A DNA stretch of 64,000 nt from Apostichopus japonicus (Eukaryota; Echinodermata; Holothuroidea; Aspidochirotida; Stichopodidae). The stretch covers positions 9,406,001 through 9,470,000 of the forward strand of contig NC_092566.1 of assembly GCF_037975245.1 (NCBI RefSeq), written 5' to 3'. The notes beneath the pieces were generated by a model. That model was not told the origin of the DNA. It did no database searches and saw nothing but the letters and a program-made list of their open reading frames with translations. Positions within the stretch are counted from its first letter, which is position 1. The number at the start of each line of letters is the position of its first letter. Below are positions 23,173-33,342 of the stretch, in pieces. The position numbers were made by a program, and so were the translations under genes.

Positions 23173-24991
23173 ATCTAAATCCTAGATTCTCAAACTTTTC
23201 TTTTCCATCCACGATCCCTTAAATACAACGTGTAAATATCCACTGGCCTGTGGATAGTATAGGCACTATCACCATTGAGCACAACCGTACCATTGTTGGG
23301 ACTAAGATAAGGGACGGGGGAAGCGTGGGCGTGGTGGAGAGGGGGTGAGAAAATAGGCCATCTTTTCCTGAAATGCCACTTAAAATCTTGTTCTTGTGAC
23401 TGTTTCGATAGTGTATATAAATAAAAATTAGCACGAATATGCTCGACCATTTTCGAATCCCAATTTTCGGCGGATACCCCGCGAGCTCCTTTGCCCGCGG
23501 GGGGAGGAGTGGGGGGTTGCCATTTGTCGAAAATGTTAATGTACCATTATAGGAGAAACATTGTTTGGGTTCTACGAGTCATTTGTTTTCGTGTTTGTAC
23601 TTTCGTAATAGAAATAAACAATGTTTGGTGTGAATAGGCCTATTGGAACTTCCAGTAAATTAATTACTTCAAAAACATATTTGCCGGGATGAATGTTTTC
23701 TTAAATGGTCTTCATTAAAGTAAACAAAGTATTTATGGTGATAAGTAAACAATGCAGTTCAAAATCATGACATGTTGTACGACAAAAGTTTGCGGGAGTA
23801 GCATTTATGTATATTATTATTATAATGACTTTATTGTTTTGGCAATACTTTTCAATCAATTACGACTTACTCTCATTTAATCTGACAATTTTCTGCAAAA
23901 AGGTAATATATTCCTGCATCACTTATGACGTATGGAGTCTGATATTATGCAAAATACGGATGCAGTTAATCACTTATAGATGAATTTAACATTGTGCGGC
24001 GATATTTGCACATCTTCTTTAATTTGCATAATTATTCAAATATACATACTGAAAAGAAGTAAACATTAAATATCTACTTCCAAGTTGTCGAAGTCATAAA
24101 AAGCAGCCAACGTTATGACAACAAGAATACTTTCAGAAAACATTGAGTAATTTTCTTTATGGATCACTGGACTGAATTCAATTGATTTTGTCTTCAAAAT
24201 ATTAAAATAAAGAAATTTAATATTTCATAATTTTCATGTTGTCATGTTTATTACAAATAAATATCATTCATCGGTCAGCTGAATATAATTGTCAGCATAA
24301 AAATTTATGAATTTGATCATGCCTGAAATGATGGTAAACTTCACTCAGACACTTTGGTGGGTAAAATTACTCAAAGTGGGTCGTCTTTAAAAGGACAGAG
24401 TTCTTTTTTGTCCTTCTTATAACTTATTTTGAGTATTTTCACCGACCAATTTCCGGAATGTTGTATATATGAATGCTTTCTGCATTCCCAATAACAGCTT
24501 TCCGAAAAATCCCCCTCCCCTGATATGGTTTTGTGATTATTTTCTTTTTTTTGTGGTTTTCGGGGAGGGGGGCTTTCAGTGTAACCTATCAATACAAAAT
24601 AATGTAAACAACAACTTCTGTAGCCGGTCCTAACTTCCGGCACTGTAATCATTACTGTCTCAAACATAACGTATCATCCTAAAAAAATAGCAAATGAAAA
24701 CCTACAGAAAAATGAGAAAGAATTTTATTTCAGAAACGAAGCTTACGCTGGTTTGACAAACCAACGCAAACAGTGTTAACAGATTTTGGCCTTTACTACT
24801 AACTAATGTATTATTACACCCCATCAGAGCATGAAAACAAAAAACAAAACACAACAGTTGATACTCTGGCTTTCTGATCATATGACCATAATAATTGAGA
24901 CAAATTCTCAGAAAAGTGTCAAAAACGTCACAAGTATTTTTTTCGGTTCTGACATCATTAATTTGTCAGCCTTCTGACTGGCTTCGAATAT

Positions 24992-25059
24992 CTTCGAATA
25001 CTGATTTATAATGCAAATATATATATATATATATTTGCATTATAAATCAGTATTCGAAG
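24992..25059. repeat. TA-centred palindrome absent from unit 1
   Basis: CTTCGAATACTGATTTATAA runs into ATGCAAATA(TA)n and is then exactly reversed. In unit 1 only the left half exists, followed by plain TA repeats, so the right half is a new inverted copy. Confidence 0.9.
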
Positions 25060-25069
25060 GTATCATCTA

Positions 25070-25072
25070 GGC

Positions 25073-25112
<40 letters not shown>

Positions 25113-25161
25113 CTCTCTCCACCTCTCCACCTCTCTCTCCACCTCTCCCTCTCTCTCTCTA

Positions 25162-25235
<74 letters not shown>

Positions 25236-25265
25236 CACCTCTCCACCTCTCTCTCTCTCTCTCTT

Positions 25266-25300
<35 letters not shown>

Positions 25301-25357
25301 CTCTCTCCACCTCTCTCTCCACCTCTCTCTCTCTCTCTCTCTATATTTATATATATA
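25070..25357. repeat. Compound (TA)n and (CT)n/CCACCT microsatellite
   Basis: Alternating blocks of TA repeats and CTCTCTCCACCTCTCCACCT-type repeats, not present in unit 1. Transposon copy B begins immediately after it. Confidence 0.93.
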
Positions 25358-27312
25358 CAGGCGCGTATCCAGGATTTTCGAACCCGGGGGGCGCGAAGTA
25401 CTATCTAAGCGGAGCGCCACCATCGGTTGGCGCGGAGCGTACAAGAAAATTTCTGGTTTTGATACCCCCCAGATCACCGGAAATGGCACTTATCGGGCTT
25501 GAAAATGACCAACCAGATGTACACTTTTGCCTGATAACCAAGTATTTCCCAAAAGTTTTTTTTCCATCCATAACCTTTTTGAAGATTGTCACCAGTCACA
25601 CACCATGTTCGACCTCATTGCATGTCCTATGGATCATTGCTTTCGTAGGTGGTTCTACGTCACGGCCCACAATATCCGAAAGCCCCACTTTTCAAGGTTT
25701 TAAGCCCATTATTTGTTGAGAATTTGAAAATTCACATTTCTCGTGAATAAAATCACTTCAAGACATACCCATAATGTTGCACAAAATTCAATCTATGGAC
25801 AACCAATATAGAAAAACCTCCTTGAACCCCTAACAGACAGGTCAAAATTGCACGAGTAGAGGAAAGTATGATGAAGAATGTTGGTGAGGAAATTTTCGAA
25901 AATTCAGACACAGTTAATTTATTGGTGTACAAATATTAAAACCTCTTATAATGGCTATTATAAAACTTGGTTGAAGGAAACGAAAAATACCAGATATTTC
26001 CGATATCAGGTATATCGAAACCGAACACTACACACATAGGCGTAGGTCCCGTAGGAGGCGGGGGCTGCAGCCCCACCCCCCCGCAACCAAATTTTTCCCA
26101 CTTTTTCGGGCACCTACTGAAAGAAAAATAAATAGCAATGAATAGCTTAAAAATTATCTCCTTGGTAATTAAAATAAAGGTCTAAGCTTGGCCGACATTA
26201 CTACTGTAAAAGAGAGTTTTGACATAAATAGATCTGTATGCTTTTTCTCCATCTACATAAGACATTTCGTTGTTTACATTACCATCCGGCGGTATAATGT
26301 GCAACTTTCACGGACCGTAAGGTACACTATGCCATGCAATGTAATGACCGATGCTTGCTTATATGATATTGGCATCGGTATGTTGAACGCGCTCGGCGCG
26401 CGAAAAATTTGGGTTTTTTTTCGGGCAAGTCATTACAGCCCCCAAATCCAATTGGGCTCCTATACGCCTTTGACTACACACATAGACAGTTTTGAGTCTG
26501 TTCATCGTGGAACATGCATGCATTGCTCACTGATATGATGTTATATATGCTCTTTGCTTTACAAATTCGAACAGGCGTGTAGCGAGTAATTGCCAAGGGA
26601 GGGGCGAAGCCTGTAGGCAAAATATCTAAGCGAAGCGCCACCATGAGTTGGCGCGAAGCGTACATTAAAAATTTTGGCCGAAAATGCCTCCCAGATCGCT
26701 GGAAATGACACTTTCCAGGCCTTGTAAGTTGCATCTAAGCATTGTATATTTTGAAATTACTAGCGATGTCATAAAGAAAATTTGCTCGGCGGGGGGGGGG
26801 CGGTCGCCCCCTTCCCGAAATGCGTCATGTTCTTAAACTCGACTCGGTCGAGTTCAAGACCAGCCACAGTTGGTTCCATATAGCACAATTGTACAATTGT
26901 TTAAGGCGTCCATACACACACACGCGTTATGATAGACCATATATAGTATTTATATAGATACATTAGTGAGAGAGGAAAAATAGAAACGTCAAAAATGGAG
27001 TTGTCGGTGTAAGGGGTAGGGTGAGGCGCACACCCCCTCCGTAATCCTTGATCTGTCACTGGCTACCCTGTGTATATAATAGGGATCAGCGCTTTAACTA
27101 TGACTGTTCCTCTTTCTCTTCCCGAGGCCTTGGCTATCTTCTACTCCCTCCTTTTCTCCTTTTTCTCTCTTTTTTCTTTTTCTTTTCCCTTCCTTACTCT
27201 CCTCCTTTTCTTTTTCCCCCCTCCTTTTCCCTTTTTTCTTCTCTTTTTTTCTCTCCTTTTTCCTTACCCGGGGGGCGCGCGCCCCCAACGCCCCCCCCTG
27301 GATACGCACCTG
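25358..27312. mobile_element. DNA transposon copy B, inverted relative to copy A
   Basis: It opens with CAGGCGCGTATCCAGG and closes with CCTGGATACGCACCTG, flanked by ATATA on both sides inside the TA array, consistent with a 5-bp duplication. Sequence order is the reverse of copy A: the GCGCCACCATCGGTTGGCGC block comes first and the pyrimidine tract with GGGCGCGCGCCCCCAACGCC last. It lacks the nested hAT-type element of copy A. No transposase is visible. Confidence 0.85.
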
Positions 27313-27928
27313 ATATATATATATATATCTGAAAAATCACAGTTCGGCTTAATTATTGTAAGGGTATGTCCGTCAGAAAATGCACTTTCTTGGACAGAAA
27401 AATGTATACATTTTTTTTCGCACATATATTTCACAAACAAGACCATATGCTATCGAAAATGAAATATTCTGTTGCTTCTCCCCACCCAGCCAATTAGGAC
27501 AGCTTTCCTAATGCCAATACCTCTCTAAACTGGATACTCCAATTTCATGCTCTCAAAGAACATATTAAATCAGACAATAACTGGCATGTCTTATAGCTTT
27601 CACAAACGAGTTTCGAGAGTTATCACATGGTAAAGCCTCGCCAGCGCAATAAATGAGAGATTACACAGCTAGTCTCTATTGACGTAGGCCACTAAGGCCA
27701 AACGTACTTAATCTAGACAACAGCATGATGTAATACGTGTATATATTCGAATTAATACGTGTATATATTCGAATTAATCCTCGTATGTATTCGAATTAAT
27801 ACGTGTTTCTATTCCAATCCATTCGCGGATATTTGGCTTATGTTATATAAGCGTATTTATTCAAATTAACACGCGTTTATATTATTAGGTGTGACACGAA
27901 TATGGCAAGTCTAATATACAATAATTTT

Positions 27929-27973
27929 GCTCGAAAAACCGACTTTATCGCCGATAAAGTCGGTTTTTCGAGC
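27929..27973. repeat. Perfect 22-bp palindrome, unit 2 copy
   Basis: Identical to the palindrome at 20879-20923, including the single C spacer. The second inverted pair also recurs about 45 bases downstream. Confidence 0.93.
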
Positions 27974-29371
27974 GAAAAACTCAGTATTTCGAGTGAAATC
28001 GATAAACTAAGATATGGGATATTCCTAAACTTGGTTTCTGTACATCAACCTGGTTTAGGAATATCCATAAATAAAGTTGATATCCGCTTTTTATTCTAAT
28101 TATCCAAGTTCCATTTTCTCCAATCTGGTCACTATTAGTTTAGTATTATAGTCAAGTATATCGAATTTTTCAATCAATTAAATTAATTATGCAATTTGTC
28201 CGTTTTTTGTCCCTACTATAACAATTCTGCAGAAAAGTCAAAATGACTGTTTTATTTACTATAATTTATTATTTGTGCCGTCTTATTAAGGCCATTGTAC
28301 TGTTTGATCAAAACGTATCAAAGTTTACCAAGTATTTATAAGCTCTTAATATTATGTCCCTTCTACGCTTCCGTATAAAAAGCCAAAATGATCGTCTTAT
28401 AATGTTTTCCTGTTTACGATATTAATCTGTTTAATCACTAAAATCACAATGGAAACAAATGCATTAACAAGTGCTTTATTCATTCGAGCAGAAAAAAAGG
28501 CACAACATTTATACTATTACTGATATGAGATCAATTTTGCTCAGCATTAGCAAACAAAGACTAAAAACGACAATATATCATCGCCTATCACAAATTTTGT
28601 TTTCTCCATTAATATATATATTTCTTTAATATCTCTCTTATATATCGCTATAATTCTGTACATTTAAATAACCGTTGTTTTTTTTCCTTCTTCGTCGCAA
28701 CACGACGAGAATATGCATAGTTATATACAAATAATGGTTTTAATATTTTGTTTCGGAATATCTCATTTGATCATCGATTAACAATACTATTATATTAATT
28801 TCAATATTAATAAATCATACAGCTGCACTATAATCTAATATAAAACAATAAATAAATACATCATATAAAAGAAATGAAATATACATTTTTTTTCTATATG
28901 ATAGAAATATATATATTTTTTGTGTGCAAAAGGCAGTTTTAAATTTCGTGTTGCGGTATCTTGAGGGATAAACAGGGATTAGCAATGAATATTAGGTTTC
29001 TTTGTTTAACAAAGATCGCACCGGAAGGATAGATAACACTAATAACACATTAAAACATTGCATCATAAATGTGGGACACAAAAAGTTTACACATTAATTA
29101 CAACGTTAGAGTATAGGCTATAACATTTCCATCCTGTAGTAGGATCCTTTTCAAGGCACGAGGCGTCAGCGGGACCTCTTAGCTTCTATTCATTTATCTA
29201 CACGATCATTGGTGCATTCAAGATAGTAAGCAGTTTGTCAAAGGTTTTGCCTGATAACTTGTTAAATTATAGGAGCGGCCGCGGAGATATGGAAAGACCC
29301 TTATATACATATGTTATTGTACTACTGAAGGTATAATGCAAGACGCTAACGTTACATGGCTTGATCTAGAT

Positions 29372-30196
29372 CAGAGGTTCCCTTACTGGGGTGCATGAAC
29401 CCCCGGGGGGTGCGTGAGTCCACCCCAGGGGGTTCGTCAGATGTTTCAAAGTCAAAACTAGAGTACTTTTTATTGAACTAAAATCTGTTATATCATATAA
29501 TTTAGTAATGTACAAACTCTTTTCGCGTTCCATATACGCATATGTTGCCATGATAGTAGTACCGTTCCGTGCATGTGATAAATACCTGAATTATGAAACA
29601 GACACAGGCCGCATGACTTTTGTAAAGTTGGTGTACACATGACAGTGCGTCGTGAAGATACAGAGCTGATCTGACCTTCTAGTTTTCCAAATAAATATTT
29701 GTTCATCTCTTCTCCTTTTTTTTTGCATGACAATTTTACACTATGAACTTGATCTTTTATTAATAATAATAATAATAATCAGCAGTTATTTTTACGACGT
29801 TTAAGCGACCACAAAATGTTGGAGAAACCCGCAAGGGCTTATGGTTTACAACTTACACGTCGGGTGGCTTTCAATTCAACATTTTAACTCAAATTTGGAA
29901 TCTTTTCAATTTTGAAAGTCATTTCAGATGGAAAAACCGCAGATTGCTCTTGGATGAAAAACCCACCTTACTATGACACTGCCGGGAATCGAACCCCGAA
30001 CCTCCCGATTGCTAAGCCTCATTTGCTTCAAATGACACCGCCTTTATCCACTCGGCCACAGCACCGTTATGCGAAGCACTGTTATGCGCATTACGGTGTA
30101 ATAATGACTCAGATCGTGTCTCGAAAAGTTGGGGGTTCGTGGACAACTCAGACATCCACAGGTGGTTCATGTGGGGATAAGGTTAGGGAAACCCTG
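29372..30196. mobile_element. hAT-type element in unit 2 with tRNA-like insert
   Basis: Duplicate of the element at 22340-23172, with the same flanking ATCTAGAT and ATCTAAAT (29364-29371 and 30197-30204). Present before the segmental duplication, because both copies have the same insertion site. Confidence 0.72.
29974..30065 (-). pseudogene. Class II tRNA-like sequence, unit 2 copy
   Basis: Same A and B boxes as the unit 1 copy. Here the anticodon stem-loop is TCATT-TGAAGCA-AATGA with a normal seven-base loop and AAG at the anticodon position, but position 33 is G instead of U and the acceptor stem does not pair. Confidence 0.65.
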
Positions 30197-30526
30197 ATCT
30201 AAATCCTAGATTCTCAAACTTTTCTTTTCCATCCACGATCCCTTAAAGACAACGTGTAAATATCCACTGGCCTGTGGATAGTATAGGCACTATCACCATT
30301 GAGCACAACCGTACCATTGTTGGGACTAAGATAAGGGACGGGGGGGGGGGGGGCGTGGGCGTGGTGGAGAGGGGGTGAGAAAATAGGCCATCTTTTCCTG
30401 AAATGCCACTTACAATCTTGTTCTTGTGACTGTTTCGATAGTGTATATAAATAAAAATTAGCACGAATATGCTCGACCATTTTCGAATCCCAATTTTCGG
30501 CGGATACCCCGCGAGCTCCTTTGCCC

Positions 30527-31510
30527 TCGCGGACTTCCAAAATGTATTACGGACCCCCTTAGGAATCCCGGGATCTCAAGTGAGAAAGACGAAGCTTAAT
30601 GACCCAAATAAACTGTAGGAAGCCGTACTTACAGAATTCGAGCAATCAATTTACACAATTACACGCCGAGCAATTGATTGCTCTACTACTATATATATAC
30701 TAAGGCTGTGAATAACACTGAATATCAAGCACACAAATGTCACACAGACTTTTACTGGAAGGCAATCTGAGGCCATTTTTTGTAAACTAACTCACGGTTT
30801 AGCATATCAAATGGTTTAAAATCAATCTATGCTTGTTCTTATAACGCACTATGTAATTTCACAAATTTTAACTCTAATATTATCTAACAAACCTGTCAAT
30901 CGCACATGCGCCATTGTAGTGTCGTGCAGCCTCATTTAGAGTTTCTAATAGTTAACAACATATGTCAATATGGATTTTAATGTAGAGGTTATCAGTACTG
31001 CTGGCAACGATTATACTAAATATAAAGTCCATAAATGGTCATTTATGATTCAAATAGTATGTCAGTACAGTAAATGACACCATCAAAACTTTGGGACCGA
31101 AGTGGTCGATTCGGAACTGAAGTGGAAATGTCTTTATTGGCTTTCAAAACACCACAGACTTGATGGGAGGCTAAATGAACCTGCCTCATGTAAGTTGAGG
31201 AGATAAGTGGGTTAATTAGACTATGTAACGAAATAACCTCTGAAAATCTCCGCAAAACAAATAGCCTTAAATGCCGATTTTTGCATTATTTCTCCACACA
31301 ATATTGGATTATTAAAGAGAGTGGTACTGACTTTTTTTTTGGGGGGGGGGGGACTAAATTATGATAAATATTTTGTTTTGTGTATTAACTCACCTTTTTT
31401 GAATTTAATTCTATAGGATTACTAAATTTATGAAATGTGAAAATCAAAATCAAACTGTTAAGCGAACTCCTTATCCACTAGAGAGCCGGAGTAATAGAAT
31501 GTGTAAAAGT
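30527..31510. other. Intergenic, no gene seen
   Basis: AT-rich unique sequence with a G run near 31340-31352. No supported exon. Confidence 0.5.
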
Positions 31511-31515
31511 AAGTT

Positions 31516-31602
31516 GGCCTGACGTTTCGATCCTAGCAGGGTCTTCTTCAGAGTCTTCTCCAGAGGCCCATTTATAGCTTCTGAAGAAGATCCTGCTAGA
31601 TT
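31516..31602. repeat. Inverted pair of hammerhead-like repeat motifs
   Basis: On the minus strand (31551-31516) the text reads CTGAAGAAGACCCTGCTAGG then ATCGAAACGTCAGGCC. This combines a CTGAAGA box, a possible stem and GAAAC. A shorter copy, CTGAAGAAGATCCTGCTAGA, is on the + strand at 31581-31602. The layout recalls hammerhead motifs reported for Penelope-like elements, but an extra A before the stem and a stem mismatch make activity doubtful. Confidence 0.4.
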
Positions 31603-32139
31603 TTTTTTTACACAATCATGAAATGTGGAAAGAATACGTTGCTTGCAACTTCAATTTGCGACTATGCTTTATTTTGTAGAGTGAGGGATTTTTGAGAAAT
31701 TTGTCTACAGTTTTCGGAGCTTTGCCGATTGAGTTTGATTGAGTTAATATGTTTTTTTTTAACATCAAGTGTATAGTCCAAGCTCACTTTTATATATTTT
31801 GAGCTTCGATTCTGAGGGTGCAATGGTCTGGCGGGTCTTGGGTCAATACTGAAGGAAGATCCTAGTTCGTGCGTCATATAAGTTTACGGACCGCTGTAAA
31901 CTAAGACAGCCATATCCATATTTGAACAGCCAACGGCTACATTACAAAGAATTAGTCAACATGAGTATATATACATACACCACATTGAACTATATAACCA
32001 CTGAACCGATTGCTCTAATGGTCTGGCTCTAACTTAATAACGTAAATATATTATGTAGCATAAGTCTCTATTTTTGTAGGCTATTGTTATCCTTATACTA
32101 AATAGACGAAAAGGTTTTAAAAATATATTGAAAGACCAT

Positions 32140-32145
32140 TTTATT
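32140..32145 (-). terminator. Candidate polyadenylation signal of the opsin gene
   Basis: AATAAA on the minus strand, about 140 bases past the opsin stop codon. No other canonical hexamer was noticed closer to the stop. Confidence 0.45.
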
Positions 32146-32285
32146 CCTCGAGTATTACCCCAAAGTTAAATCAGCTAACATTATTCAAAAAATCAAGTAA
32201 TACCCCAAACATAAATCAGCTAAAAGTATTCTAAAAAACAAAAAAAATCTCTACTTGTATGGTACCTTTCTTAAACTGTAATTTC

Positions 32286-33342
32286 CTAAACATAATTGTT
32301 CCCAATAACACTACTAATATGCCCTCGCTGATGCGCTGCATGCCAACTACTTCTGTGAACTCCATCCCTCAGTGAAGAACTACCAGATATCACTTCGAGA
32401 GCAATTTCTTTGGACCCCTCCAATTTGGTAGAGGTGTTGGTGTCAATCTCCAAATCGTGCTTGTGTTGACTCAGATTACCTCCTGGGTCGGAATGTCTAT
32501 AGCCGACAGGAGTTTTCGCTCTCTGCTTCTGATTCGGGTTTATACCTTGACTAGATTTGGACAGTTCGGAGGAATGCAATACGTAAGAGCGATTTCGTAT
32601 TGACGATGCACTTGCCGAGTTTTCGATATTCATTTGCTGGCTGTCGGTGTGCGTCGACGCACGAGTGTTGCTGCATCTGAAAAAGGATCTGGTCGTCTGG
32701 ATCAATGCTTTCTTGAAACGTTTGTGAGACAAGGCATAAACGAAAGGATTCCAAATACACGACATCTTTGCAAAGACAACTGGCATGACTTGAAATGGAG
32801 AATTCAAAGTTTGGTTATTCTGTTGAAATTGACTGTAGAGAGCTATTATTGCGTATGGACCCCATGATAATGAGAAAATGACCGTCGCTATGATTCCGAC
32901 CCGAGAGAGTTGATAATGAGCCATGAGTCGCGAGAATTTCGTAGTAGCGCCTCTTTTTTTAATGGCCATGCTTGTTTGTTTACTCTGCGTGCTACTTTTC
33001 TGATCCTTACTCAATGCGGGCATGGCAGAATAGCTTTCAATTTCTCTTCTATGTTTACGCACAGTTAACACTATTTTCACGTAGCAAATAATGATGGTTA
33101 ATATCGGTAAGGCGAAACCACCTACGTACAGTAACGCAATGTGTATCTGAGTGGTCAAGTCCCTCGTTATGTAATCAAAGGTACATCCAATCCCATAGCC
33201 TTCCTCTACGTAGGCGCCAATCCCCATGAATGGAGGTACACTCCACAGACAAGCGTACAACCAGACCAGAAAGATGATCACCATCGTCCTACTTCTCGAC
33301 ACATTCATCAGAGCGTGAAAGCAGTGGCAAATAACGTAATAT
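32286..33342 (-). CDS. Opsin terminal exon (end of TM3 to C-terminus)
   Basis: The acceptor TTCTTCAG splits the Arg codon of the DRY motif and is followed by TATTACGTTATTTGCCA. The exon encodes YYVICHCFHALMNVSRSR, TM4-TM7 and the tail, ending in GNNYV and a stop. An apparent longer open frame to 33482 is intron read-through. Confidence 0.93.

Larger units (their letters stand above)
18695..23497. repeat. Segmental tandem duplication, unit 1
   Basis: This 4.8 kb block recurs almost base for base from 23506. Both start GGAGTGGGGGGTTGCCATTT and both end near CCCCGCGAGCTCCTTTGCCC. It holds a TA array (about 20202-20276), a 45-base palindrome, 22-bp repeats of TATTCGAATTAATACGTG type, and a hAT-type element with a tRNA-like segment. 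No host coding exon was recognised in it. Confidence 0.92.
23506..30526. repeat. Segmental tandem duplication, unit 2
   Basis: This repeats unit 1 in direct orientation with scattered substitutions and small indels. It is 2.2 kb longer, because the TA array at 25.0-27.3 kb has expanded into a palindrome, CT/TA arrays and transposon copy B. The junction between units at about 23498-23505 is a short G-rich stretch that resembles the satellite before unit 1. Confidence 0.92.
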
